Counted from the stretch's first letter, positions 43,291-52,472 are shown. The stretch: DNA of 64,000 nucleotides from Burkholderia sp. Ax-1724 (GCF_011752995.1 NZ_VWWL01000019.1:1-64000); one strand, 5' to 3'. Notes: generated by a model from the letters alone, not told the origin. A program made the numbers and translations.

Positions 43291-43340
43291 CTGGTGCTGT
43301 TGCTGCTGTCGTTGCTATTGCTGCTGTTGCTGCCGCCGCT
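43291..43340. repeat. Trinucleotide-biased tract between kguK and kguT
   Basis: A run of CTG/TTG triplets (TGCTGTTGCTGCTGTC, GTTGCTATTGCTGCTGTTGC) within the 270-base gap between kguK and kguT. Read on the minus strand as a 67-aa frame it gives Ser/Asn repeats (SGGSNSSNSNDSSNST), so it looks like a simple repeat rather than a gene. The gap is long for genes of one operon. Confidence 0.55.
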
Positions 43341-43461
43341 CGCGATGCGTTCCACCGATACGTTCGGGGCACATACGGGGCACATACCGCTCAGATTCGA
43401 GTGACGTTCACTTCGCATGACACGCGGCTTCAGGTCATTTCAGGCCATGCCCGATTCCGCC

Positions 43462-44445
43462 TTACGCCGCATTCGCGACGCGCGCCCCGTCGGCCAGTTC
43501 GAGCGCGTCGAGCTCGGCCCGACTCGGCAAACCCTCGGAATCGCCGATCACCCGAATCGCCAGCGCGCCGATCCGGTTGCCGCGCGCGACCGCCTGCGGC
43601 AGCGTCCGGCCTTCGAGCAGCGCGCTGATGACGCCGACCGCGAAGCCGTCGCCCGCGCCGACCGTATCGACGACCTTCGCGACCGGCTGGCCCGCGATCA
43701 CGGCGGCCTCGCTCGCGGTGCGGTAGTACGCGCCCTGCGCGCCGAGCTTGACGATCACGCCGCGCGCACCGCGCTCCAGATAGAACTTCGCGATGTCCTC
43801 GGGCTGCGTATAGCCGGTCAGAATCTCGCCCTCGCCGATGCCGGGCAGCACCCAGTCGGCCAGCGCGGCCAGCGCGTTGAGCCCGTCGACCATTGCCTCT
43901 CGCGAGGGCCACAGCGTCGGGCGCAGATTCGGATCGAACGAGATCGTCCTGCCCGCCGCACGCATTTCGCGAGCCAGATGGAACGCGAGTTCGCGCGAAC
44001 TCGCCGAGATCGCCGGCGCGACGCCGGTCAGGTGCAAGTGGCGCGCGCCGAGCACGTAATCGGCGACGTAGTCGTCGAGCGACAGATGGCTCGCCGCCGA
44101 GCCCTTGCGGAAATACTCGACCGCCGGGTCGCTGCCGTCGTCGTTGCGTGACTTCAGCTGGAAGGCGGTCGGATAGCGCGCGTCGGTGCTCACGCAGCGC
44201 TGATCGATGCCCTCTTTGGTCAGCGTGTCGCGCACGTACTGGCCGAACGAATCGTCGCCGACGCGGCTCATCCAGCCCACCTTGAAGCCGAGTCGCGCGA
44301 GGCCGGTCGCGACATTCAGATCGGCCCCGGCGATGCGCTTCGCGAACTGCCCGACGCCCGCGAGCGGACCGGTTTCGGTGGCGACGAACATCGCCATGGC
44401 TTCGCCGTAGGTGATGACGTCGAGGGCGGGATGGGGGTGGGTCAT
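43462..44445 (-). CDS. kguK: 2-ketogluconate kinase (PfkB family)
   Basis: 327 aa. PfkB signatures: ADLNVATGLARLGFKVGWMS (N-terminal) and DTVGAGDGFAVGVISALLEG (C-terminal, catalytic Asp in GAGD). Start MTHPHPALDVITYGEAMAMF. Phosphorylates 2-ketogluconate at C6 in the cytoplasm. Second gene of the kgu operon, 76 bases after kguE. Confidence 0.9.
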   Translation of the reverse strand: MTHPHPALDVITYGEAMAMFVATETGPLAGVGQFAKRIAGADLNVATGLARLGFKVGWMSRVGDDSFGQYVRDTLTKEGIDQRCVSTDARYPTAFQLKSRNDDGSDPAVEYFRKGSAASHLSLDDYVADYVLGARHLHLTGVAPAISASSRELAFHLAREMRAAGRTISFDPNLRPTLWPSREAMVDGLNALAALADWVLPGIGEGEILTGYTQPEDIAKFYLERGARGVIVKLGAQGAYYRTASEAAVIAGQPVAKVVDTVGAGDGFAVGVISALLEGRTLPQAVARGNRIGALAIRVIGDSEGLPSRAELDALELADGARVANAA

Positions 44446-44521
44446 GCTGGGCTCCTGGGTGGTGCGGGTGCTGGGTACTCGGTGTTACGTTGCTGTGGAG
44501 TTATGCGTCGTGGCCTGTTGC

Positions 44522-45316
44522 CTAAACGCTCGCGAGCCATTCGACGTAACGCGCGGCGTCCGTCCCGATCCGGCTCACGTCGAACGGAAACTCGATGCCG
44601 CGCGGCACATGGCGCGGCAAGCGGTCAAGCACGGCACGGAACTGCGCGTCGTCCTCGGCCGGCGCCGCCGGAAATCGCCGCGCACCCTCGCCGGCCGCTG
44701 TTTTGCAATGGATGTATTCGACATATGACGCGAGCCGCTCGGCCACGTCGAGCGGCGCGACATCGAGCCACGCCCAGTTGCCGATATCGAAGGTCATACC
44801 GAGCCGACCCGCATGGCCTTCGCGCGCGAGCGCGTCGAACAGTCCGACGAACTGCGCGGGCGAACCGCCTTCGGCCAGTTGCCCGTTTTCGACGACGAGC
44901 CTCGGCTGCGCGCCCCGCGCCTGCTGCTTCGCCTGCATCAGTTGAGCGACGATGGCCGCGCCCTCGGCATCATGGGCGAAGCCGCCCAATTGCAGCTTGA
45001 CGAAGCGCGCGCCGAGTGCCGTGGCTTCGTCGAGCGCGAGACGTAGCGCCTCGGCATCGAACCGGCCAGCGGACGTGTACAGCGAAGCGGGCGTGGAAAA
45101 CACCGACCACAGGCCCAGCTCCGCGAGCGCGGCGCCAAGCGCGCGCAGTTGCCCGGGAGCCGCGTCCGCGTCGCTCGCGAACAGTTCGCGGCGCACTTCG
45201 AAACCCGCCGCACCCACCTGCCGCGCCACGCGCGCCCATTTCAGATGACCGCTCGCCCGCACCGCGTCCATGCCGAACGCGCTTGCGACGATCACGATCT
45301 CCATTGCATCAGACAT
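44522..45316 (-). CDS. kguE: KguE-type sugar phosphate isomerase/epimerase (TIM barrel)
   Basis: 264 aa from ATG 45316. AP-endonuclease-2-like TIM barrel: VVENGQLAEGG, MTFDIGNWAWLDVAPLDVAE, SYVEYIHCKTA and GIEFPFDV carry the metal ligands (Glu, Asp, His, Glu) typical of xylose-isomerase-like enzymes. First gene of kguEKTD; its exact reaction in the pathway is not settled. The frame extends upstream, but a 45351-45368 operator and the fold fix the start near 45316; the ribosome site is weak. Confidence 0.87.
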   Translation of the reverse strand: MSDAMEIVIVASAFGMDAVRASGHLKWARVARQVGAAGFEVRRELFASDADAAPGQLRALGAALAELGLWSVFSTPASLYTSAGRFDAEALRLALDEATALGARFVKLQLGGFAHDAEGAAIVAQLMQAKQQARGAQPRLVVENGQLAEGGSPAQFVGLFDALAREGHAGRLGMTFDIGNWAWLDVAPLDVAERLASYVEYIHCKTAAGEGARRFPAAPAEDDAQFRAVLDRLPRHVPRGIEFPFDVSRIGTDAARYVEWLASV

Positions 45317-45350
45317 GTCGAATCCGCTCAATTCCGCCTGGAAACTGTGG

Positions 45351-45368
45351 TTTGGAACCGGTTCCAAA
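45351..45368. promoter_or_regulatory. PtxS operator of the kgu operon
   Basis: Perfect 18-bp palindrome TTTGGAACCGGTTCCAAA, 35 bases before the kguE ATG. It has the central CCGG of LacI-family sites and resembles the Pseudomonas PtxS box (TGAAACCGGTTTCA). Confidence 0.85.
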
Positions 45369-45577
45369 AGCATTTCGAAAAAAAGCGCCGAGGCGCTTGC
45401 GATGCCCGAATAGTGCGCGGGACCATCGCTGCGCACCATAGAGGAAATCCCCAGGCTGAGCAGGCACGAGAGCATGCGAACCGCGCCAGACACGACTCCG
45501 TGATTCGCAACTGCTCGCGCAGTGCGCATCGAGCCAATCGGGCTCCTGGCCGCCACACAAATCCTGCCAACCGCAAC

Positions 45578-46471
45578 TCACCCGCCCCCTTCCGCGAGAC
45601 ACAGCGCCAGAAACTGCTCGACCACCCGCGACGGCGCATTCGCATGCGGCACCAGAATCGACAGCCGGCGCGTCAGCGGCTCGGGACTCAGCGACAGCAG
45701 ACGCAGCGCGCCATTCTCATGCCGCATCGACATCGCCGAGACGAAGCCCACGCCCATGCCGGCCCGCACCGCCTCTTTCACGCCCTCGACGCCGGCGATT
45801 TCGAGCGCCACGCGCATCGGCACGCCCGCGCGCGCGAACTCACGCTCAACCGTCTGCCGCACACCCGAGCCCGTTTCGCGCAACACCAGCGGGCAGGCGC
45901 CGAACGCCGCGAGCCCGATGCGCCCGCCGCTCGCCTGCTGCGCGAGCGGATGCGAGTTCGGCATGATCGCGACGATCTCGTCCTCGCGCCATGCATGCAC
46001 GGCCGTGCCGGGCGGCAGATCGTCGCCGACCGGCCCTTCGACCATCGCGATATCGACCGCGCCGAGCGCGCCGACAATCTCGGTCGTGTTGCCGTCGGCG
46101 GCATGCACGGTCACCTCCGGGTAGCGCTGATGAAACTCGGCGATCAGATACGGCAGCAGATAACTGGCCGGCGTCGTGCTCGCGCCGATCCGCAGCGTGC
46201 CCTGTTCGAGCCCGCGCAGCGCGTCGCGATACGCATGCGCCTGGCGCCAGGTGTCGCGCAGCCGTGCCGCATAGCTCGCCAGTTGCTCGCCGGCCGGCGT
46301 CAGGCGCACGCCGCGGCCGTCACGCTGATACAGCGGCTCGCCGAATTCGTCCTGCAACTGCCGCAGCTGGCCCGACACCGCCGGCTGCGACAGATGCAGC
46401 GCCACTGCCGCCCGGCTGATGTTGCGATGCTCGGCGACGGCGGCGAAAGTTATAAGCTGATCCGGGGTCAT
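45578..46471 (-). CDS. yeiE: LysR regulator, YeiE-like
   Basis: 297 aa from ATG 46471. HTH MTPDQLITFAAVAEHRNISR / AAVALHLSQPAVSGQLRQLQ, CysB/CbbR-like class, then an effector domain (LRIGASTTPASYLLPYLIAE). Divergent from yeiH, the same arrangement as yeiE-yeiH in E. coli, where YeiE responds to sulphite. A GTG at 46504 gives an 11-residue longer start; 46471 fits the family. Confidence 0.82.
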   Translation of the reverse strand: MTPDQLITFAAVAEHRNISRAAVALHLSQPAVSGQLRQLQDEFGEPLYQRDGRGVRLTPAGEQLASYAARLRDTWRQAHAYRDALRGLEQGTLRIGASTTPASYLLPYLIAEFHQRYPEVTVHAADGNTTEIVGALGAVDIAMVEGPVGDDLPPGTAVHAWREDEIVAIMPNSHPLAQQASGGRIGLAAFGACPLVLRETGSGVRQTVEREFARAGVPMRVALEIAGVEGVKEAVRAGMGVGFVSAMSMRHENGALRLLSLSPEPLTRRLSILVPHANAPSRVVEQFLALCLAEGGG

Positions 46472-46509
46472 CCTGACTAAGTATCTGCTGTACCGATACT
46501 TCACATTCT

Positions 46510-46521
46510 AAATCATGATTT
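46510..46521. promoter_or_regulatory. Palindrome AAATCATGATTT between yeiE and yeiH
   Basis: Perfect 12-bp palindrome in an AT-rich gap between the divergent genes, followed by ATATCGATAT (46525-46534). A plausible LysR binding site controlling yeiH. Confidence 0.55.
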
Positions 46522-46596
46522 TTCATATCGATATATCTAATTTAGGATTAGCCCCGTTGCAATCAGCCAGCCAAGCCGGATACCAAGGCGCTCACC

Positions 46597-47697
46597 ATGT
46601 CCACCCCAACCGTACCGCTCACCGCCGTCACCGCCGCGCATTCGACCCGCGGCCAGCTCAACGGCGTGCTGTTCGTCGCACTCTTCGCGGCCGCCGTCAC
46701 GCGCATCGCGGCGATCCCGGCGATTGCCGGGCTGGGCCTGAGCCCGCTGATCGTCGGCATCGTCGCGGGCGCGCTCTACGGCAACGCGCTGCGCGACGGC
46801 ATGCCGGCCAGTTGGGCGGCCGGCGTCAACTTCTCGGCGCGCAAGCTGCTGCGCATCGCGGTCGCGTTCTTCGGCCTGCGCGTGAGCCTGCAGGAAATCG
46901 CCCAGGTCGGCCTGCCGGGGCTCGCGCAGTCGGTGCTGATCGTCGTCAGCACGCTCGCGATCGGCACGTGGGCCGGCATGAAGATCATGAAGCTCGACCG
47001 CGACACGGCGCTGCTGACCGCCGCCGGCAGCGCGATCTGCGGCGCGGCCGCCGTGCTCGCCTTCGAATCGACGCTGCAATCGAAGCCGCACAAGAGCGCG
47101 ATGGCGGTAGGCAGCGTCGTGCTGTTCGGCACGCTGTCGATGTTCCTCTACCCGATCCTGTTCAAGGCCGGCTGGCTGCATCTCGATACGGTCGGCGCGG
47201 GCCTCTTCTTCGGCGGCACGATCCACGAGGTCGCGCAGGTGGTCGGCGCGGCCAGCAACGTGAGCCCCGAAGCGACCCACATCGCGACGATCGTGAAAAT
47301 GACCCGCGTGATGCTGCTGGTGCCGGTGCTGCTCGTGGTCGGTTTGTGGGTGAACCGCGCGGCGCGCGGCACGCAGGACGGCACCGCGAGCGGCAACCTC
47401 AACGGCAATACCAATAGCACGCCGCGCAAGCTCGCCATCCCCTGGTTCGCGCTCGGCTTCCTCGCCTGCGTCGTGCTCAATTCGCTACACGTGCTGCCGG
47501 AGAACGCGACGTCGACGCTGAACCTGCTCGACACCTTCGCGCTGACGATGGCCATGACCGCGCTCGGCATCGAAACCCGCCTCTCGCAGATTCGCGAAGC
47601 CGGCCCGCGCGCGCTGAGCACCGGCCTGATCCTGTACGTGTGGCTGATCGCGGGCGGACTGGGAATCACATGGACCGTCCAGTACCTGTTCCGCTAG
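46597..47697 (+). CDS. yeiH: YeiH family putative sulphate/sulphite exporter
   Basis: 366 aa, about ten membrane helices. Conserved blocks GIVAGALYGNALRDGMPASW, LLRIAVAFFGLRVSLQEIAQ, TAAGSAICGAAAVLAFES and FFGGTIHEVAQVVGAASNVS are YeiH hallmarks. Thought to export sulphite/sulphate across the inner membrane. A terminator follows at 47718. The Ser/Asn/Gly stretch GTASGNLNGNTNSTPRK in a loop is unusual. Confidence 0.92.
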   Translation: MSTPTVPLTAVTAAHSTRGQLNGVLFVALFAAAVTRIAAIPAIAGLGLSPLIVGIVAGALYGNALRDGMPASWAAGVNFSARKLLRIAVAFFGLRVSLQEIAQVGLPGLAQSVLIVVSTLAIGTWAGMKIMKLDRDTALLTAAGSAICGAAAVLAFESTLQSKPHKSAMAVGSVVLFGTLSMFLYPILFKAGWLHLDTVGAGLFFGGTIHEVAQVVGAASNVSPEATHIATIVKMTRVMLLVPVLLVVGLWVNRAARGTQDGTASGNLNGNTNSTPRKLAIPWFALGFLACVVLNSLHVLPENATSTLNLLDTFALTMAMTALGIETRLSQIREAGPRALSTGLILYVWLIAGGLGITWTVQYLFR

Positions 47698-47717
47698 ACC
47701 GTTCCCGCCTTGACGCC

Positions 47718-47740
47718 AACCCCGCCGCGCGCGGGGTTTT
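47718..47740 (+). terminator. Intrinsic terminator of yeiH
   Basis: AACCCCGC-CGCGC-GCGGGGTT followed by TT, 20 bases after the yeiH stop. Confidence 0.75.
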
Positions 47741-47866
47741 GCGCATTCCGGCGCCCCATTCGGCGCGTTCGCGCGGCATACTCGTTGCTGCGAACTTTGC
47801 TCATGCAACCCGCCCGCACGCGCTGTTCCGGCAACGCGTCCGGGCAACCGGAATGAGGATCGATCG

Positions 47867-48604
47867 ATGAGCCTGGAACTCTATTACTGGGACGGCCTGC
47901 AAGGCCGCGGCGAATTCGTGCGGCTTGCCCTCGAGGAAGCCGGCGTGGCCTACGTCGAAGTCGCGCGCGGCAAGCCTTCGAAAGGGCTCGGCACCGAGGC
48001 GATGATGGCGCTGCTGGCGAGCCCCGACGAGCCGTATCCGCCGTTCGCGCCGCCGTTCCTGAAAGACGGCGATCTCGTCATCTCGCAGACCGCCAACATC
48101 CTGCTCTATCTCGGCCGGCGCCTGAATCTCGCGCCGGCGGTCGAGAGCCTGCGCTATGTCGCGAACGGCCTGCAACTGACGATCGCCGACGTCGTGACCG
48201 AAGCGCACGACACGCATCACCCGCTCTCGAGCTCGCTCTACTACGAAGACCAGAAAGACGCCGCGAAAGCGCGCGCGCACGACTTCATCGACCACCGCCT
48301 GCCGAAGTTCATGTCGTACTTCGAACGCGTGCTGAAACAGAACCCGGCCGGCGAGCGCTTCATGGTCGGCGATACGCTCACCTACGTCGATCTGTCGATG
48401 TTCCAGCTGATCGACGGTCTGCTGTACGCGTTTCCGCGCGCGCTGAAGCACTTCGGCGAACACTATCCGCGGCTCGCCGCGCTGCACGACATGGTGATGG
48501 CGCGGCCGAACATCGCCGCGTATCTGAACTCCGACAGGCGCATCGAGCACAACGAAGCCTGCGTCTTCCGGCACTACCCGGAACTCGACAAGGCGGCGCC
48601 TTGA
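47867..48604 (+). CDS. Glutathione S-transferase-like protein
   Basis: 245 aa, GAGGAT before ATG 47867. Thioredoxin-like N-domain MSLELYYWDGLQGRGEFVRL (catalytic Tyr likely in the YYW region, as in sigma/alpha-like GSTs), then PPFLKDGDLVISQTANILLYLG with the ExSxAI/SQTA glutathione site. The helical C-domain follows (GERFMVGDTLTYVDLSMFQL). Cytoplasmic. A terminator hairpin follows at 48637. Confidence 0.85.
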   Translation: MSLELYYWDGLQGRGEFVRLALEEAGVAYVEVARGKPSKGLGTEAMMALLASPDEPYPPFAPPFLKDGDLVISQTANILLYLGRRLNLAPAVESLRYVANGLQLTIADVVTEAHDTHHPLSSSLYYEDQKDAAKARAHDFIDHRLPKFMSYFERVLKQNPAGERFMVGDTLTYVDLSMFQLIDGLLYAFPRALKHFGEHYPRLAALHDMVMARPNIAAYLNSDRRIEHNEACVFRHYPELDKAAP

Positions 48605-48636
48605 TCCACGCCGCCGATACCCGCCCATCCGCGACA

Positions 48637-48664
48637 GCGCGCCCGCCATCGAAGGCGGGCGCGC
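48637..48664 (+). terminator. Strong hairpin after the GST gene
   Basis: Perfect 11-bp stem GCGCGCCCGCC/GGCGGGCGCGC with ATCGAA loop and TGCTGTTG after it; 32 bases after the GST stop and just before the CLC gene. Confidence 0.65.
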
Positions 48665-48674
48665 TGCTGTTGTG

Positions 48675-50450
48675 ATGCGCCTTCCTCAACCCTGCCTCAC
48701 GCCTTGTACCGTCGACGTGCTTTCATTCCTGCTGAAGCTGCGCACCCGCGCCCAACGCCTGTTCCGTCTCTCCGATGCCCACACGATGCTGGTCTGGTCG
48801 GTCGTGGTCGGCATCGCCGGCGCGTTTGCCACCATCGTGTTTCGCAAGGGCATCGAGCTGCTGCAATTCGCGATGGCCGGGCGCGTCGGCAGTTTCGTCG
48901 ACATGGCGCGCAGCCTGCCGTGGACCATGCGCATCGGGCTGCCGGCCGCGGGCGGCCTGATCGCCGGCCTGCTTCTGCTGGTCGCCCAGCGTCATGCCGA
49001 CAAATGCGCGCACACCGACTACATGGAAGCGGTCGCGATCGGCGACGGCGTCGTGCCGGTCCGGCTGAGCCTGTGGCGCAGCGTGTCGTCGCTGTTCACG
49101 ATTTCGAGCGGCGGCTCGATCGGCCGCGAAGGTCCGATGGTGCAACTGGCCGCGCTCGGCGCCTCGCTGATCGGCCGCTGGGTCCACTTCGATCCGCCGC
49201 GGCTGCGCCTTCTGGTGGCCTGTGGCGCGGCGGCCGGTATCACGTCCGCGTACAGCGCGCCGATCGCGGGCGCGTTTTTCGTCACCGAGATCGTGCTCGG
49301 CTCGATCGCGATGGAGAGCTTCGGGCCGGTCGTGGTCGCGGCCGTCGTCGCGAACATCACGATGCGCGAATTCGCCGGCTACAAGCCGCCGTACGAAATG
49401 CCGGTGTTCCCGACCGTGACCGGCGTGGAAGTGCTGCTCTTCGTCGCGCTCGGTGCACTGTGCGGAGCGGCGGCGCCGCAATTCCTGCGGCTGCTCGACG
49501 CGTCGAAGGCGAGCTTTCGCAAGCTGCCGGTGCCGCTACCGCTGCGGCTTGCGCTCGGCGGCCTGATCGTCGGCATCATTTCGACCTGGGAGCCCGAGGT
49601 ATGGGGCAACGGCTACAGCGTCGTGAACTCGATCCTGCACTCGCCGTGGACCTGGAGCGCGCTCGTCGTCGTGCTGGTCTGCAAGCTCGCGGCGACCGCG
49701 GCGACCGCGGGCTCCGGCGCGGTCGGCGGGGTCTTCACGCCGACGCTGTTCGTCGGCGCGGCAGTCGGCTCGCTGTTCGGCCAGGGCATGCACGAATTGT
49801 GGCCGCACGCGACCTCGGCCGCCTATGCGTATGCGATGGTCGGCATGGGTGCCTTCCTCGCCGGCGCGACCCAGGCGCCCTTGATGGCGATCCTGATGAT
49901 CTTCGAGATGACCTTGAGCTACCAGGTCGTGCTGCCGCTGATGGTGTCGTGCGTGGTCGCGTATTTCATCTCGCGCGCGATCGGCAAGACCTCGATGTAC
50001 GAGATCACGCTGCGCCGCAATCGCGAGGAACAGGAACGCACGCGCCTGCGCGCGACGCAGATGCGCGAGCTGATCCGTCCCGCGCAGACGGTCGTGCCGC
50101 CGAACGCGACCGTGCACGACATGACGCGCGTATTCCTCGAATATCCGGTCAAGTATCTGTACGTCGCCAACGAATCGGGCGCGTTTCTCGGCGTGGTCGC
50201 GCTGAAGGACATCACGTCCGATCTGCTCGATAAACGCGATACGTCGGCGAAGACCGCCGCCGATTATCTGCAGCCGCATTTCGACGTGCTCACGCCGGAC
50301 ATGTCGCTCGGCGTCGCGCTGCAGCACTTCATGGCGTTCCAGGGCGAGCGGCTGCCGGTGGTCGAGAGTACCGCGCATCCGACGCTCGCGGGTGTGGTCT
50401 ACAAGACATCGCTACTCGACGCGTACTTCCGCATGAATCCGTCGCGCTAG
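48675..50450 (+). CDS. CLC-family chloride channel/transporter with C-terminal CBS domains (ClcB-like)
   Basis: 591 aa from ATG 48675. Contains GGSIGREGPMVQLAALGASL (the CLC GREGP filter with the gating Glu), ACGAAAGITSAYSAPIAGAF and GSGAVGGVFTPTLFVGAAVG (GxFxP). The first selectivity motif, GSGIP in most CLCs, reads IGDGVVPV here. The C-terminal 120 residues hold a CBS pair (RELIRPAQTVVPPNATVHDM and FDVLTPDMSLGVALQHFMAF) that may bind nucleotides. ATG 48675 overlaps a hairpin terminator; a GTG at 48718 is a credible alternative. Cl-/H+ exchange is usual in bacteria. Confidence 0.87.
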   Translation: MRLPQPCLTPCTVDVLSFLLKLRTRAQRLFRLSDAHTMLVWSVVVGIAGAFATIVFRKGIELLQFAMAGRVGSFVDMARSLPWTMRIGLPAAGGLIAGLLLLVAQRHADKCAHTDYMEAVAIGDGVVPVRLSLWRSVSSLFTISSGGSIGREGPMVQLAALGASLIGRWVHFDPPRLRLLVACGAAAGITSAYSAPIAGAFFVTEIVLGSIAMESFGPVVVAAVVANITMREFAGYKPPYEMPVFPTVTGVEVLLFVALGALCGAAAPQFLRLLDASKASFRKLPVPLPLRLALGGLIVGIISTWEPEVWGNGYSVVNSILHSPWTWSALVVVLVCKLAATAATAGSGAVGGVFTPTLFVGAAVGSLFGQGMHELWPHATSAAYAYAMVGMGAFLAGATQAPLMAILMIFEMTLSYQVVLPLMVSCVVAYFISRAIGKTSMYEITLRRNREEQERTRLRATQMRELIRPAQTVVPPNATVHDMTRVFLEYPVKYLYVANESGAFLGVVALKDITSDLLDKRDTSAKTAADYLQPHFDVLTPDMSLGVALQHFMAFQGERLPVVESTAHPTLAGVVYKTSLLDAYFRMNPSR

Positions 50451-50660
50451 GCGGTGCTGCCGCATTCGTGCCATCATCTGAAATCTACAATGCGGTTTTG
50501 TCACGAATGTGCGCGCATGGCAGGATTTGCCATCTAAGATGGTAGATGGGCATCGGCCGCGCATCGCCACGCCACCTGTAGCTTGCGCCTTCCTTTCGAC
50601 GCGGGAACGGCACAGAGCTTGCTTAACTGTCAGCGCCGCATGAGCTTAGGAGGTCGGGCG

Positions 50661-50912
50661 ATGAAAACCTCGACACTGTTGACCATGGTGACGCTGTCCG
50701 CCTCGTGCTTTGCCGCCCCGGTTCGCACCGCCCCGGACAGCGCGGATTCCACCACGCTCGCGCAACGCGCGAACGCCGCGCCGGTCGCGCCGCCTGCCCC
50801 CGGCGTATCGAGCACCGACGACCGTCCGCAGCAATGGGAACATATCGCGCTGCCGAAATCGCGCCATCTGGAGCGCAGCCTCACCGGGCAGAACGAGCAT
50901 CTGCAAACCTGA
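50661..50912 (+). CDS. Small secreted protein, 83 aa
   Basis: Excellent ribosome site AGGAGGT before ATG 50661. Signal peptide MKTSTLLTMVTLSASCFA (cleavage ASCFA-APV likely), then a Pro/Ala-rich region and ALPKSRHLERSLTGQNEHLQ. Periplasmic, function unknown. The upstream gap has a dyad CCATCTAAGATGG (50528-50545 region). Confidence 0.65.
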   Translation: MKTSTLLTMVTLSASCFAAPVRTAPDSADSTTLAQRANAAPVAPPAPGVSSTDDRPQQWEHIALPKSRHLERSLTGQNEHLQT

Positions 50913-51073
50913 GTTCGAACTCGACGACGTACCCGGCGCGAGCGGCTGAATAGTTTTACGATGAAAGCCGGGGCGCATGGTGCCCGGATGCGCTCGCGGC
51001 CCCCCGGCAATGCCATCGGGCTATCCGCAGAAGACGCCGCGGCCATAACAACAGCAAGCACAGGAGCATGCGC

Positions 51074-51304
51074 ATGACTGCCTCGGACATCCCCGGCGAA
51101 TCGATCGATTTGCAGATCGCAGATCTTCTCAGCGAAGTCCGCTTTCCGACCAATAAGGACGCGCTCGTCGACGCCGCGCGCGAAGCCGGCGCGAGCAACG
51201 AAGTGCTGGCGATGCTCGACGGCATGCCGGAGCAGGACTACGTGGATATTGCGTCGGTCACGCGACTGATCAGCGGCAACTATGGTCCGGGGCTAGGGGC
51301 TTAG
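51074..51304 (+). CDS. DUF2795-like small protein
   Basis: 76 aa. The AGGAG ribosome site is seven bases before ATG 51074, while the in-frame ATG at 51068 is too close to it. DLLSEVRFPTNKDALVDAAREA and SNEVLAMLDGMPEQDYVDIA fit DUF2795, a small all-helical domain repeated in other proteins. Soluble, acidic. Function unknown. Confidence 0.75.
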   Translation: MTASDIPGESIDLQIADLLSEVRFPTNKDALVDAAREAGASNEVLAMLDGMPEQDYVDIASVTRLISGNYGPGLGA

Positions 51305-51395
51305 GCGCGGCGGCCGCGCTGGCCGTGCTAGCCGTGCGTACAGCTAGGCCGTCCTGGCTGCCGTGAGCAGCACACCGCGATCAATCAGACGGAAA

Positions 51396-52472
51396 TCAGA
51401 ACTGCGGCGCCGCCACCCGGGCACGCGATGCATGCGGTACGCGGCGCGCCGGTTCGTCTGCTTCACGCAATGCATCCGGCAGTTCGGGCGCGTCGAAATC
51501 GTCGGCCCCCGCCATGCCGAACACCGGCTCCGCGACGGACGGCGCGAACGCCACGCCGCGCGAATCGCGCGTGAGACCGCTACCGGGCTGGAAATGATCG
51601 ACCAGGTGGTCGATAAAGGTGCGCACCTTCGCCGGCAGATGCAGACGGCTCGGGTAGGCAATCGTGATTTCGATCGGCGGCAGGCTGTAGTCGTCGAGCA
51701 GACGCACAAGGCGCCCCGCCGCCAGATCGCGCCCGATCAGATAGCTCGGCAGGATCGCCACGCCCATGCCCAGCAAGGCAAACTGCCGCAGCATTTCGGT
51801 ATTGTTCGCGGCGATCGCGTTGACGGGCCGCACCCGCACTTCGCCGTCCGGCCCCTTGAACACGCGCTCCTCGCCGCCGCCCTGCTCGGCCGGCCGGCTC
51901 AGACACGAATGCTGCAGCAGATGCTCGGGGCGCGTTGGCGTGCCATGCTGCGCGAGATAAGCCGGCGTTGCGCAGACCGTCATGTAGCCGGTCGTCAAAC
52001 GCCGCGTGACGATGCTCGCGCTGCGCATGTGTCGCGCGACCAGAATACCGACGTCGAAGCCTTCTTCGACCAGATCAACGTTGCGGTCGGCGAGCGTGAC
52101 ATCGGGCAGGACGTCCGGATAGCGCGCCGCGTACGACTGCACGACCGGCGCGAGACTATGCAGCCCGAACACGACCGGCGCGACGATGCGCAGCGTGCCG
52201 ACGGGCTCGTGATTGCGCGCCACCACCATCTGCTCGACGCCTTCGAGGTCCGCGAGAATATGGCGCACGCGCTCCAGATAGGTCGCGCCGGACTCGGTCA
52301 GCGACAGACGACGCGTGGTGCGGTTAAGCAGGCGCGTACCGAGCCGCGCTTCGAGATCCGCCACGTGCCGCGTGACCACCGCGGTCGACAGATCGAGTGC
52401 GCCTGCCGCGCCGACGAAACTGCCGAGATCCGCCACCTTGACGAACACGCGCATCGACTGCAGTTGATTCAT
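51396..52472 (-). CDS. LysR-type transcriptional regulator with long C-terminal tail
   Basis: 358 aa from ATG 52472 (GGAG before). HTH MNQLQSMRVFVKVADLGSFV / GAAGALDLSTAVVTRHVADL, then GTRLLNRTTRRLS and a CrgA-like effector domain up to about residue 300. The last 50 residues (VFGMAGADDFDAPELPDALR, then RRVPHASRARVAAPQF) go beyond the usual LysR end and are low in structure. Its promoter region also holds the dyad at 52678 that precedes the small gene at 52733, divergent from it. Confidence 0.87.
   Translation of the reverse strand: MNQLQSMRVFVKVADLGSFVGAAGALDLSTAVVTRHVADLEARLGTRLLNRTTRRLSLTESGATYLERVRHILADLEGVEQMVVARNHEPVGTLRIVAPVVFGLHSLAPVVQSYAARYPDVLPDVTLADRNVDLVEEGFDVGILVARHMRSASIVTRRLTTGYMTVCATPAYLAQHGTPTRPEHLLQHSCLSRPAEQGGGEERVFKGPDGEVRVRPVNAIAANNTEMLRQFALLGMGVAILPSYLIGRDLAAGRLVRLLDDYSLPPIEITIAYPSRLHLPAKVRTFIDHLVDHFQPGSGLTRDSRGVAFAPSVAEPVFGMAGADDFDAPELPDALREADEPARRVPHASRARVAAPQF

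Noticed and set aside
43215..43418. 67-aa minus-strand Ser/Asn frame between kguK and kguT
   Set aside because: Composition results from the triplet repeat tract; no ribosome site.
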